Notes: generated by a model not told the origin, from the letters alone. A stretch of 47,500 bases of DNA from Neocallimastix lanati (nom. inval.) (GCA_016946835.1 JACVTC010000004.1:1380001-1427500), one strand, 5' to 3'. Counted from the first letter of the stretch, positions 22,488 to 41,061 are shown. Made by a program: numbers and translations.

Positions 22488-22928
22488 AGAAGTCTCTAAA
22501 AGAGAGGTAAAGAACTTCTGTTGTTTTCACATATCATTGATGAAATATAGTCGGAGACGTTATATTCCTAAATATATACTGTAAGAGCTCATTAGCTTTT
22601 CCTTTAAATTTTTCTTTTATATTTATTTCAATTATAACACAATCTATAGAGCTAATGTTAAAGAGAATAACAGTTTATAGGATACCTTGTAATTACATCT
22701 ACATAAGCAGCGTAAATAAAACGTTCGTATCTTCAATCTTGGGGTTTACAGTAATTATTAACGAAGGAACTAAATTTTCTACTCGTGTAAGTATGTCATT
22801 AATACTGTTAGTAATAATTCAGTTACTTGTGAACCTATTCGATTAGGGTAAAAGGTGCCATGTTTTTCTACAAATTCCTTATAGTAGTTGATCATTTAAG
22901 TACAACTACTTAACACTTAAGATATATC
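22488..22928. other. Retroelement leader-like segment
   Basis: Non-coding or decayed DNA of higher GC than true intergenic DNA here. In the minus-strand reading it lies between the LTR-like sequence and the gag-like fragment, so it would be the untranslated leader or the start of gag. No clear tRNA primer-binding site was recognised. Confidence 0.35.
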
Positions 22929-23315
22929 TGTTATGGTCATAATGGGAGATGGGTACTCATTATGTGCTTCTTAATTATTTTTTATGAATATTGTAATTTG
23001 ATTCTCTTATTTTGTTATAATAATAATGAATATTTTTATTTACAATTTTATTTGTAGGATCAATATTGTTATCTTTATTATTTATATACTCTTGCTTAGA
23101 TTTGCTGCTAGTAAGTTTATTTATTTTTGATATTAGTATTAGGTGTTGTTATTCATGTTTATTTTTCATCTGTATATTTGTATCAAAATTTATCAATATT
23201 TAAATAATTAATAAATTTATTTTTATTTTTCAAACAAAATTTTTGTATTTTTTATACCATTAATATTATTTTTCGTGTTATTTTTTTGTTTTATTTGTGT
23301 TATTTAAGGTGTTAC
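22929..23315 (-). mobile_element. Possible Gypsy LTR (~387 bp)
   Basis: On the minus strand it starts TGTAACACCTTAAATAACAC at 23315 and ends ATTATGACCATAACA at 22929. TG...CA ends and a TGTAACACC start are common in Ty3/Gypsy LTRs, and the position upstream of the gag-like fragment fits a 5' LTR. No second LTR and no target duplication could be matched, so the boundaries are tentative. Confidence 0.4.
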
Positions 23316-23462
23316 AGGAGTTATTAACTATTTAACATATATTGCTAAAAGAATTTGGTTACAATTATATAAACATAAATTAAAAATTTAAAATTTTTTT
23401 CTTTAATTCATTGTAATTCATAATATATTAACATTAGTAAATAAAATTTATAAATTAAAATA

Positions 23463-23732
23463 GATTAAATAAATAATAAATAATAAATAATAAATAATAA
23501 ATAATATATAAAATAAATAAATAATTAATAATAAATAATATATAAAATAAATAAATAATTAATAATAAATAATATATAAAATAAATAAATAATTAATAAT
23601 AAATAATATATAAAATAAATAAATAATTAATAATAAATAATAAATAATAAATAATATATAAAATAAATAAATAATTAATAATAAATAATAAATAATAAAT
23701 AATAAATAAATAAATAAATAAATAAATAAACA
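23463..23732. repeat. AAATAAT satellite and derived 34-bp higher-order repeat
   Basis: Begins with about five AAATAAT heptamers, then 34-bp units (AATATATAAAATAAATAAAT plus AATTAATAATAAAT) repeated about four times, then heptamers, another such unit, heptamers and finally an AAAT tetramer array. Same basic heptamer as at 18424-18937, on the other side of the retroelement cluster. Confidence 0.85.
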
Positions 23733-23978
23733 AATAACAATATATAGCTTATAAATTCTCTTCCCCGTCTAAAAAAAAAAAAAATATAGCTTATAAAAAC
23801 TTTTTAGATTTATATTTCAAAATTTAGTATTTTAATATAATATTTTAAGAAATAATTTCTATTTAATAAAAGTATACCCACGATACGTAAATAATTTTAT
23901 AATTTATATTCTTATTAAGTTTTATATAATAAATAAATTTATATTTTTTAAAGAAATAAATAAGTAAAATAATATAAT

Positions 23979-26636
23979 ATGGATGATTTCATTTTTGAAG
24001 ATTTAAAAGGAGACTCAACATTACAAAATTTAAATACAGTAATCGAAAATGAAAATTCTAATTTTAATAATTCAAGAATAGCTAATGAACAAAATTATAT
24101 TGAAATTAATGAAATAAATAGTAAAAAAAAGAATAAAAAAAAGAAGAAAATTTTAAAAAAAAATGAAACATATAGTAATCCAACGGAGAATAATCCAATT
24201 ATAATAGATGATGATGTATATATTGATGTGAAAAGTGATGATAGTGATAATAATAATAAAGTAATAAATGGTAATGCTTTTGACATTTTAAATAAAATAT
24301 CATTTAATGATTATATGGATGACGATATCATAAAGGATTATATAGAAAATTGTAAAGATGATGTTACTGATGATTCTGAAGAAAGTAATAATGAAATAAT
24401 TAAAGAATTACTTGATGATTCTGAAAAAAGTAATAATGAAATAATTAATGAATTACTTGATAGTGCACCCGATAATAAAAGCGAAGAAGATGAAATTGAT
24501 TTTTTGAATTCTTCTTTTGCAAAAAATATTATAAAATCAGATGTAGGGGTTGAAACAGAACCAATTGAAATAGAAATGGATTTAATTAAATTATTAGAGA
24601 ATAAATTATCTTCAGAAAGTAACGATAGTTCATCAGATGAGTCAGTTGAGTTGAATACTGAATCCTTAAATAGTAAAATAGATGATCCTCATGAAAATAA
24701 AGGAAATTTGATGTTAGTAACCAATGGTAACAATAAGAATAGAAACAATAAAAAGAAAAAAAAGAAGGGAAAGAAAAATAATAAAAAAAAAGATAATATT
24801 GTTAATTCAAAAAAAAATGATATGTTTATTGAAGTTGAAAGTAATAATATTCCTATTACTGAAATAGAAAAAGCATTATCGAAACTGGGTAAAAAAGATT
24901 TAGAAAAAAAAAATAAAATAAATAATAAAATTTCTTCAAATTCTAATCAAATAAATGATAATGACGAAGAAGTAGAAGTAATCGCTGAAAATATATCTAA
25001 TAATAGTAATAATACTAAATTAAGAAACAATAAAAAGAGTAAAATTAAAAATTTTATTGAAATTGAGGATGATAATAATAGTACTGATAATATTGATATA
25101 ATTACATTATTGGAGAGTGGTAATAATAATAATTCAAATGATGAGAATGTTATATCTCTTGATGACGATGATAACAATAATAATGATGATGATAGTGATG
25201 TAGTAATAGTAAGTGATAATATGAGTGTTAATACAATAAGTAGTACTGATAATGATAAAGAAATAATATTAATAGATGAAAGTGATGGTGAAGCTAATGA
25301 TATTGATAATGATGATGATTTTGATGATAGTGATAATGATGATGATGATTTTGATGATAGCGATAACACTAATGATACTAATGACACTAATGACGATGAT
25401 GATACTAATGAAAATGAAAATTCTAGAGAGTTAAATAATAATATATTTCAAAGTAAATTGGGTCAAAAAAAAATATTAGTAAGTGACGATGATGATGATT
25501 TTTTATATGAAGGCGACTTTGATTCTGGTGATTCTACATGGAATTTAAATGATGGAGCACTTGTAGAAAAACTAAAGAATTCAAAATTTAAAAATGTTGT
25601 AAATGGTAATCAAGATCAATTACTTCGTTTACAAAAAAAAAAGCTTCAAAAGAAAGAATTAGCTCAAAAGAAGGAATATCTTTTGCAGAAGAAAGAAAAT
25701 CTTAAAAAAGAAAATAAAAAAATTCAAAAAGTCCTTAAATCTAAAAAAGGAAATAGACTTCATACTTCACCTCAAGTTTTTAAATATTTAAAACATATTA
25801 ATATTACAATAAAAGAATTTGTTACTAATGGATTTGAAAGTATTCCATTAGGAAATCTTCCTTCTGAATTAAGAAAAAGCGTAGGTATGATTGCTATTGA
25901 ATATAATGTTAAATTAAAAACAAGAGGTTCCGGAAAAAGAAAAATTACAAATCTTATTCGTACCTCAAGAAGCAAAATACCGGATAATTGGAATAGTATT
26001 GTTGAAACGGTATTTAGTAAAACTGAAGCTCAACGCCATTCAAATATGGATGTAAGAAAACGTAATTTAGATATGGCAAAGAGACGTGGTAAATATCATA
26101 ATAATAATAAAAGTAAAGGAAAATCCTCAATCAATAAACCTCAACTTGGTTCTAAAGTTGGTGAAAATGCTAATCCAATTTCTGATAGTAATAAAGGTTT
26201 TAAATTATTACAAAGTATGGGTTGGACTCCAGGTGAATCTCTTGGAACTAATAATACAAATGGTATTGTCAATCCAATTGAAGTTATTGTTAGAGATCAA
26301 AGTGGACTTGGTGCATCCTATTTTGATCAAGGATTTTCTCAAAATAAATCTCCGTCGAGTGGTCTCGGCGTAGATGATGATATGGATGAATATGAAAAAG
26401 ATATTTTATATAATAATAAGTCATCTATGTTTTCATCAAATAAAAATAAAAAGAAAAGTAAAGGAAAAGGTAAAGGATTTAGTAATGACAATATTAATTT
26501 AAATAGAAAATCAACTCGAAACTCTAATGGTTCTAATAAGAGAAATAATAAAATTGGTGAAACTGGTGGATTGGAAAATTCACCATATAATTTTGTTAAT
26601 TTCCAAAAATCATCCAGTTTATTTACTTCAGATTAA
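23979..26636 (+). CDS. SQS1: R3H and G-patch protein, Sqs1-like (predicted Prp43 cofactor)
   Basis: One uninterrupted frame of 885 codons. Residues ~1-540 are low complexity: acidic Asp/Asn/Ser blocks (long DDDDNNNND-type stretches near 390-490) and basic Lys/Asn blocks near 45-60 and 255-280. A Lys/Gln-rich, helix-prone segment follows at ~550-590. Residues ~597-680 fit an R3H domain (FKYLKHINITIKEFVTNG, LRKSVGMIAIEYNVKLKTRG). A G-patch occupies ~735-775: GFKLLQSMGWTPGESLG and, after a short gap, DQSGLGA. The R3H-then-G-patch order with a disordered N-terminus is that of yeast Sqs1/Pfa1, which stimulates the DEAH helicase Prp43 in splicing and ribosome biogenesis; the role here is inferred. 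The start is the first ATG, preceded by an A-rich leader. Other G-patch proteins are possible, but R3H narrows the choice. Confidence 0.78.
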   Translation: MDDFIFEDLKGDSTLQNLNTVIENENSNFNNSRIANEQNYIEINEINSKKKNKKKKKILKKNETYSNPTENNPIIIDDDVYIDVKSDDSDNNNKVINGNAFDILNKISFNDYMDDDIIKDYIENCKDDVTDDSEESNNEIIKELLDDSEKSNNEIINELLDSAPDNKSEEDEIDFLNSSFAKNIIKSDVGVETEPIEIEMDLIKLLENKLSSESNDSSSDESVELNTESLNSKIDDPHENKGNLMLVTNGNNKNRNNKKKKKKGKKNNKKKDNIVNSKKNDMFIEVESNNIPITEIEKALSKLGKKDLEKKNKINNKISSNSNQINDNDEEVEVIAENISNNSNNTKLRNNKKSKIKNFIEIEDDNNSTDNIDIITLLESGNNNNSNDENVISLDDDDNNNNDDDSDVVIVSDNMSVNTISSTDNDKEIILIDESDGEANDIDNDDDFDDSDNDDDDFDDSDNTNDTNDTNDDDDTNENENSRELNNNIFQSKLGQKKILVSDDDDDFLYEGDFDSGDSTWNLNDGALVEKLKNSKFKNVVNGNQDQLLRLQKKKLQKKELAQKKEYLLQKKENLKKENKKIQKVLKSKKGNRLHTSPQVFKYLKHINITIKEFVTNGFESIPLGNLPSELRKSVGMIAIEYNVKLKTRGSGKRKITNLIRTSRSKIPDNWNSIVETVFSKTEAQRHSNMDVRKRNLDMAKRRGKYHNNNKSKGKSSINKPQLGSKVGENANPISDSNKGFKLLQSMGWTPGESLGTNNTNGIVNPIEVIVRDQSGLGASYFDQGFSQNKSPSSGLGVDDDMDEYEKDILYNNKSSMFSSNKNKKKSKGKGKGFSNDNINLNRKSTRNSNGSNKRNNKIGETGGLENSPYNFVNFQKSSSLFTSD

Positions 26637-28121
<1,485 letters not shown>

Positions 28122-30734
28122 ATGTCTTTTGGAGGAATTTTTGCTGAAGCTATAAAGACTGCTGCTAAAGTTTGACCAAAACCAGCAGTTACACTTATTA
28201 TGGTACAGCTGGTTTCCGTACTAAGTAAATAATATTTTATTAATTAAAAGCTTTTTTTTTTTAATTATTTAAATTTTATTTTTTTTAATAGTATAGATTA
28301 TTTTATTATATATATATATATATAAAAGAAACTATTTTCAATGAATAAAAGGAGATAATGAAAATTAATTTTTTGTAAATTAAAATAATAATATTAATCA
28401 AATAATTAAACAACTGTATTTAAAATAAAAACTAAAGTATAATATATTATATAAATAATTTTTAAAAAAAAATCACTGAATTTTTTTAACACACATCTAT
28501 TTATTAAAAAAAAAATAATGGATGAAGCATTGTTTTGTTATAAATACATTAATTTATTTTTTATTTATTACATTAAAAAGGGGTGACTTACTTCCTTCAG
28601 TTATGTTCCGTATCGGTCTTTTAGCTGTTCTTCGTTCTAAGGTTCTTGGCAAGACTATTGGTGTTTTGATCACAGCTTCTCACAACCCAGAAGCTGTAAG
28701 TTTTAATAAATATTCATATTTAAAAATATTTCATAAAAAAAACAATAATAATATAATAATTTAATAATTTAATAATATAATTATATAATAATAAAACAAT
28801 AAATAAAATACCATAATAAAATAATAAAATTATTATATTATAATAAATAATACAACAATATAATATTATAAAATTTTAATAATGTAAAAATACATAATTT
28901 ACAATAAAATTGAATAAATAGGATAATGGCGTAAAGTTAGTTGAACCATTGGGTGAAATGTTAAAGCAATCCTGGGAAGGTTATGCTACTGAATTAGCTA
29001 ACGCTTCAACTGAAGATGCCATGCTAGATTCTTTAAAGAAGGTTATTGATGAAGAAAAGATCCCAATGAATGTTAATTCCAAAGTTGTCATTGCTAGAGA
29101 TACTAGGTAAATATATTGAAATTTAATATTATAACATAAACATTTTATTACTAAAATTAATATATATCCTAAATAATTAATAATATTTAAAAATAATGAA
29201 AAATCTATGATTCAAAATAATAGACCAAGTGGTGAACTTTTAGTTAAGACTTTACTAGACGGTCTTAATGTTATGAAGGCTGATATTAAGAATTATGATA
29301 TGTTAACTACTCCACAACTTCACTATATGGTTAGATGCATTAACACAAAAGGTACACCAGATGCCTATGGTGAACCAACTACTATTGGTTACTACAACAA
29401 GTTACACTCTGCCTTCAAGAAGTTCATTGTAGTTATTTTAAATTTAAATAAAATGGAAAAATCAAATTTAAAGAAATAATTATTAAAATTAGATTTCTTT
29501 TAATAATTTTTTTTACTGTAATAGGTTGGCAAACCAAAGTTATCTGAACTTCATGTTGATTGTGCCAATGGTGTTGGTGCTCCAAAATTAAAGGAATTGA
29601 TTAATGTTATAAGTAATGATATTGCCATTAAGGTTGAAAATGATCAAATTACCTAAGTTAAACCAAGCCAAACCAGAAGGTATGGACTTAAAGCCAGGAA
29701 TTCGTGCTTGTTCTCTTGATAGTGATGCTGACCGTATTGTTTACTACTACGCTGATAAGGGTAAAATATTATAACATTAAGAATATGTAGTTTTTCAGAA
29801 AAAAAAAAAAAGTTATAATAATTATATACAATTTATTATTATCTTTTCTTTTTTTCATAAATGTGAAAGTAATTATTTATAAATAATTAATTTATTTAAT
29901 AAAAATATTTTTACTTTTTTTTTTTTTTTAAATAATTAAAAAAAGATAACAAATTTAGACTTTTAGATGGAGATAAGATTGCTTCTTTAACTGCTGGTTA
30001 CATCATGGATATGGCTAAGATTGCTAACATTGAAGTTCAAAGAGAAGATGGTAGTAAGAGTCCACTTAAGATTGGTGTTGTTCAAACTGCTTATGCTAAC
30101 GGCAGTTCTACTGACTATCTTCGTAACAAGCTTAACATTCCAGTTTCATTTACCCAAACAGGTGTTAAGCATCTTCACCATGAAGCCTTAAAGTATGATG
30201 TTGGTGTTTACTTTGAAGCTAATGGTCATGGTACTGTTCTTTTCAGTGATGCCGCTATTAAGGCCTTCAAGAGTGCTAACTGTTCAACTCCAGAACAAGA
30301 AAAGGCCATTGAAAGTTTAATTGGTTTAACTGAACTTATTAACCAAGCTGTTGGTGATGCTATCTCTGATATGCTTTTAGTTGAAGCTATCTTAACTGTT
30401 CGTGAATGGACTTTAGAACAATGGGACTCTCAATACACTGATCTTCCAAGCAGACAAGAAAAAGTTAAGGTAGCTGATAGACATCAATTCAAATGTATTA
30501 AGGCTGATACTAAATTAGAATCACCAAAAGAACTTCAGGGATATTATTTTCGCTGAAGTTAAGAAATATTCAAATGGTCGTTGCTTCGTCAGACCATCTG
30601 ATACTGAAGATATTGTTCGTGTTTATGCTGAAGCTGATACTAGAGAAAATGCTGATAAGCTTAATTACACCATTTCTGGTATTGTTTTCGATAAGTTTGG
30701 TGGTGTTGGTGAAAGACCGTCTTACTACTTATAA
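28122..30734 (+). pseudogene. Phosphoacetylglucosamine mutase (AGM1/PCM1-type) pseudogene
   Basis: PAGM converts GlcNAc-6-P to GlcNAc-1-P for UDP-GlcNAc, the chitin precursor. Exons: 28122-28224, 28581-28695, 28922-29106, 29224-29428, 29525-29760, 29946-30734; all junctions fit GT-AG and family sequence. Landmarks: YGTAGFRTKGD, phosphoserine loop ITASHNP, ARDTRPSGE, LLTTPQLHYMV, VDCANGVGA, metal loop LDSDADRIVYYY, LLDGDKIA, VVQTAYANGSS, TGVKHLHHEA, VYFEANGHGT, FVRPSDTEDIVRVYAEAD, GGVGERP. Damage: an in-frame TGA near 28174 and a frame change before YGTAGFRT in exon 1; loss of the usual CGADxVK segment with a frame change near 29645 in exon 5; a frameshift at about 30539 in exon 6; and Gly changed to Ser in DGDADR and to Asp in RPSGTE. 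Codon choice is strongly biased (GCT, GTT, TTC, AAC), unlike its neighbours, implying descent from a highly expressed gene. Uncorrected sequencing indels could explain some frameshifts, but not the substitutions or the deletion. Confidence 0.88.
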
Positions 30735-30888
30735 ATGAAATAAAATAAGACCTTAAAAAAGATATACTAAAAAAAATAGAAATATTTAAAAATTAAAAAA
30801 AGATCATATCAACATGAAAATATATATATATATATATAAGTGATACTAAATTAGTCAATATAAATTAAATAAAGTATAGTTTATTTGT

Positions 30889-30936
<48 letters not shown>

Positions 30937-31232
30937 AAAAAAAATTAAATAAATAAAATAAAAATATTTTTATTTACTAAAGGAAAGAGAACAATATTGA
31001 AAAAGAAAAAAATAACATTAGCAAATTAATCAAATAATCATTGAATTAAAAAAAAAAAAAAAAAATTTAAAATAAAATAAAATAAAAATATTTAGTAATA
31101 ATGCTATATTATTGTCTCTTTTTTCTTTTTGGTTATCATAAGATAAAAGTACATTTTTTTAATTGTTTTATATTTAATGGTATTAAAAAATATAAGTATT
31201 ATGGATGTTTAGATATGATTGATATAAAGTAT

Positions 31233-31275
<43 letters not shown>

Positions 31276-31378
31276 TTGGAGTTTAATAATGATATTATTG
31301 ATTTTTATTATTATTTTTATTTTATTAGATTATAATTTATTTTATAAAAAATATTGTTTATTATTATTTTATTTTGTA

Positions 31379-31412
<34 letters not shown>

Positions 31413-31876
31413 TTTTTGGGGGGGGTAGTATAATAGGATAAATAAAGGTCCAATTGATTTGTATTAGATTATTAATTAATTGAATAAAAATAATATTTTT
31501 AAAATATTTAAATATTAATATATTATTTATGATAAAAGGAAATTGAATTTTATTTTTAAAAAAATTTTTTTTTTCTCTTTTTTTTTTTGTGAATTGTTTT
31601 AATTAAATTTTATTCATCAAATTATATGAATATAAACGAAATGAATTTTAATTAAAATTTATCCATTCATTCAAAAACTTATTATAAATGAGCAATAACA
31701 AACTTAGAAACGTGGAAAGTATACTATATTTGCATAATCATTATTTACTACTACTACTATATATTAATATTTTTTATTAATTAATAAATAAAGCAATTGA
31801 AGTATATTTTATTCCAAGTTTAAAAAAAAAAGTTTTAATTAAATTTTTTGAAAAACTTTAAAAAGTTTATTTTTGA

Positions 31877-31907
<31 letters not shown>

Positions 31908-32058
31908 ATATCAAGAATTATACACATATATATTTAATCTAATTGAATAATTACTTTTTTTTATTGTTTTGAAATATTTAATTTTTATTAATTTAAAAAA
32001 TAAAAAAATAATAAAAGAAATAAAAGTTTAATATAATTATATTTAATAGTAGACAAAA
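30735..32058. other. A/T-rich intergenic segment
   Basis: No gene seen. It contains an AAAG array at 30888-30937, a poly(T) tract running directly into a run of eight G near 31397-31426 (the only G run of that length in the window), further poly(T) at 31241-31263 and 31880-31905, and the presumed promoter of the CCDC13-like gene next to 32059. Confidence 0.6.
30888..30937. repeat. (AAAG)n microsatellite
   Basis: About twelve perfect AAAG units just downstream of the PAGM pseudogene stop. Confidence 0.95.
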
Positions 32059-37021
<4,963 letters not shown>

Positions 37022-38705
37022 AATGCCTTCTTTTTTATTTTTATTTTTTTTATTTTTTTTTTTTTTTTTCTGTAAATAAATTTTTTAATAATTGAAATAA
37101 AAGAATAATAACATTAGTTTTTATATCAAAATTACTTCATTTATATATGTAGTGATTTAAATGCATTAGAATTATCAATAAAAAATTTAATAAGTAATTC
37201 CAGCTATAATAATAATGATAATAATAATAAAGCGAAGTTAATATATATATATATATATTATTCAACATTGTAATATTTAAACTTTAAAATAATTTAATTA
37301 AATTACATATGGTTTAAAAGATTTTTTTTTTTTATTTAAATAAAATTAATATATATTTTGTTCAATAATAAAAATAATAATAATAACAATAAACAAAAAA
37401 ATAATATATATTAGTTTTAAAGAAAATTTTTTTCTTTCTAATATTAATTAATATAATAATATAATAATATAATTAAAAATATTATTTATATAATTATTAT
37501 TATTATTTATTTTTAAAAAGTATCTTCATTTTATATTTTGGTTTAAAATTCATAAAATATAATATTGATTGTTAATATATTTTATTGAATTTTGTGATTA
37601 TAAATAAATATGTAAACTTTGAATACTATATATATAAGAAAATAAATTGATATAATTTATTACTATATTATTCAGTTATTATTATAATATTATGAGAATA
37701 TAATTGTGTAATGTATAATAATATTTTTTATTAATTATTTTTTTAAATTTATTTATTTATTTATTTTTAACTAATATTAAATTATTATTATATAATAAAT
37801 ATTTTATGATTAAATAAATAGGTTATAAATAATATATCATATATTATTTATATACAAATAATATATATAAACTATTTATGTAATATTTATGTAATGATAT
37901 TTATTTATAATTAAAATACTGAAATATTTGGGTATATTATTTTTTTTTATAAAGTATATATTCATATTGATATATATATATTTTACTAGAATTAATAAAG
38001 AAATAAATTAGTACAATAATTTAATAATAAACTAATCATTCCGATTTTTTTAACGATTAGTGGAGTTAGCTTAATTGATTTTTAGGTTAAATATAATCTT
38101 TTTTTTAAAAAAAAAAATTATTAAATCAATAAATTATTTAAAAATTAATTCTTTTAATACTACATATTAATAATTTATTAATAATATTTGTTACAGTTAT
38201 CTGTAGAAATGTTAATATAAATAAATTTACTTTTTTGATTTTATATTAAAATTTTTGTTAAATATTCAAGAACTAAATATTTTTAAAAAAGCTGAACAAA
38301 AAAAATTAAGTTTTTAACTTAAAATAAGAAAAAAGATCAATATCATCTATTTTTGTTTAAAATCTTTAAAATTCATAAATATAAATTTAATTATGTTAAG
38401 GCAAAAAAAAAATTTTAAAATTGATTAACTTTTAAATTATGTACATAATTTAGTTTTTAATAATAATAAAATAGATTACATTTTTAAAGTTTTTTTTTTT
38501 TTTAATTTTTTTTTTTTTAAAAATTAATAATGTTGCATATTTTTATTTTTTTTTTAAAAAAAAAAAAAAAAAAGTAAATAAAATATAAATAGAGCTAAGT
38601 AAATTTATCAATATCTTTTCTCTTTAATATTTTTTTTAAATTTTTTTTAAAAGCTTTTATAATTTTTTTTAATTATTTATTAAAACTAGTAAAACAATCA
38701 ATAAA
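37022..38705. other. A/T-rich intergenic segment
   Basis: No gene seen. It has short A/T palindromes and poly(A)/poly(T) tracts (38490-38520, 38555-38573), and the upstream region of the secreted Cys-rich gene. Nothing else stands out. Confidence 0.6.
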
Positions 38706-40206
38706 ATGGTAAGATTATCTATTTTGCTTTCTAGTATTTTAAGTAAGTAATAAACTAAAGTTATGGAACTAAAAATAATGAAATATAAAAAATAATATAT
38801 TAATATATAAATAATGAACATAATAAAATGAATAAAATTTTATTAAAACTATTAATATTATATTAAATTTTCTATTACTTATTAAATCAAATATGAAAAT
38901 TTGTTTAATTTTAATGGAATAATGTAGGTCTTTCCATAATTTATGCTAAAGGTAGTATATTTAAATTTAAAATTAAATATAATATATTTTATAACAGATA
39001 TTAATCGTAATATATATAATATAAAGATTGTGAACTTACCGTAGAGGATACTAAAATCACAATTTCAAAAGATTGTAAGTTAATATATATATAAATTGTA
39101 CAAATTATATATTTTTATAAAAAAAAATAATTTTATACTTAAACGATAAATTATATAATTATATTTTAATTTTTAATAAACTTATATATAAAATCTATTC
39201 ATAATTTAATATAATGATTTATGATTTACAAAAAAAAAAAAAATAAAAAAAAAAAAATAAAACAGGTATGACTGGTAGTTACTTATTGGAAGAAGGTAAA
39301 AAAGAAGCTATTAATGGTGATACAATTAAATCATGTACTAAGGAAAAACCATGCCAAGCAATTTATTGTAAAACAGATGAATATACTTGTACCGAAGCTG
39401 TTCATCTCAATTCCTATACCTTGTTTAAGATGGATGAAAAAACCCTCTTAACATGTAATGAAAGTAAATGCTATCCAATAGATGTTGAAGGTTTTTACTT
39501 AAATGGTGGTTTAGATAGACAAACTAATCCTGTAATTAAATGTGATAAAAATAATGGATGTAAGAATATTATGTATGCTGATATAAAATCCTCCTGTGAA
39601 GATGTCAGTATTGGAAATATTATTCATGTAAATGACGATAAATATTATTATTGTGCTTCAAAAAAGAATGATGATAAAATTCAAATTGGTGGAACAGAAG
39701 AAAAAGTCTTAAAAACTACTATCCCAGTTGGAAGTACTCATCCATTTACTGGGGAAGTTTTACAAACTGGAACAGAGCTTGTTTTAAAATCAGGAAATAA
39801 TGCATTAACAGTGGTTGAAAAAGGTAATTGTTATTCAATTTTATTCATTTTTTTATATATCCCTTTTATTATTTATAAATGTATTATATAAAATACATTT
39901 ATATTTGATCTTTATTGATCTTTATCCTTTATTTATATATCACTTATTTAAAAGTGATATATAAATATAGGATATATATATATATATATATATATATTGA
40001 TTATATTTGTTTGACTTTCATTGATATTAATAGACTTAAACATTTAAATGTATTATTTATAATAATAAAATATAGATTCAAAAGACTATGAAAAAGCCAC
40101 TGAAAATAAACCAACTAGTGATGATACAGATAGTGCTAATACCCTTGCCTTATCCCTCATGATGAATCTTATTTTAGCAGTTATCGCTGGTGCTTTTATA
40201 ATATAA
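38706..40206 (+). CDS. Secreted Cys-rich protein with GPI-type C-terminus
   Basis: Five exons (38706-38742, 38928-38951, 39027-39074, 39266-39823, 40076-40206) join in frame to give 265 residues. The three tiny 5' exons encode a signal peptide, MVRLSILLSSILSLSIIYA, with cleavage probably after the Ala, and the first Cys segment. The main exon has paired-Cys units such as IKSCTKEKPCQAIYC, LLTCNESKCYPIDVEGFYLNGG and VIKCDKNNGCKNI. The GFYLN-plus-CxxxxC pattern recalls repeats in secreted, scaffoldin-like and surface proteins of gut fungi. The end, a Thr/Ser/Asp-rich spacer then TLALSLMMNLILAVIAGAFII, looks like a GPI-anchor signal, placing the protein at the cell surface. There is no catalytic motif and no dockerin. 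Function unknown; wall or carbohydrate-associated is a guess. Intact. Confidence 0.8.
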
Positions 40207-40504
40207 ATTAAAAACCAGAGTATAAATTTTTTTTAAAAAAAAAATATAAAAAAAATAACATTTAAGGATTTTTTTTCTCAAAAATTGTACTAATTAAAAA
40301 GAAAGAAATATTATTCTCTATTTTTTTTTTTTATTTATTATTATTACTTTTTATAAATAAATCCATTTATTAATTATTTATAAATAAAGCTGTTCATACT
40401 CATTATTATTTTAAATATATAATACAATTTAAGTGTGGTTAAAATATTTATTAAAATACTATATTATGAAGGATATAAAAAATATATGAAATAAGAAAAA
40501 ATGT

Positions 40505-40558
<54 letters not shown>

Positions 40559-40969
40559 TTTTACTTTTATTTTTTTCCTTAATTTTTTAGTAATAGAGAA
40601 TGATTAAATTTTATACTTTTAATCAAAGTACTAACTTTATTTACTTTATTTACTAAATATTATTATATTATAATTAATCTTAAAAAATATTAAAAAAATG
40701 ATTAAAAGTATAAACTTTATTCATTTTCTAATACTAAAAAATTAAACAAAAAATATAATTAATCTTAAAAAATATTAAAAAAAAAAAAAATGAAGTAAAA
40801 TTACATATAAAATTACATAAAGTATGCAAGTATGTGTTGTTCCCATTTTTTCATACCTACTTAGGTTTTAACTATAATATTAAATAATTAATGATTAATC
40901 ATCTTTAATATGTTTTTTTAAAATATATATATATATATTTATATATTTTATAATGAAAACTATATATAT

Positions 40970-41061
40970 TGGAATCTGGAAACTTAAAAAACTTATAATT
41001 ATAATTTATATTATTTGGAATCTGGAAACTTAATAAACTTATAATTATAATTTATATTATT
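40970..41061. repeat. 46-bp tandem duplication
   Basis: TTGGAATCTGGAAACTTA, then A(A/T)AAACTTATAATTATAA and TTTATATTATT, occurs twice in a row, starting near 40969 and 41015, with one or two differences. Confidence 0.85.

Noticed and set aside
22201-22584. 127-codon plus-strand frame
   Set aside because: Overlaps the gag-like minus-strand segment, has no recognisable domain and no codon-usage support; the minus strand fits the neighbouring LTR orientation better.
24947-25387. 146-codon minus-strand frame rich in Ser/Leu inside the Sqs1-like gene
   Set aside because: Mirror of the Asp/Asn-rich coding repeats on the plus strand.
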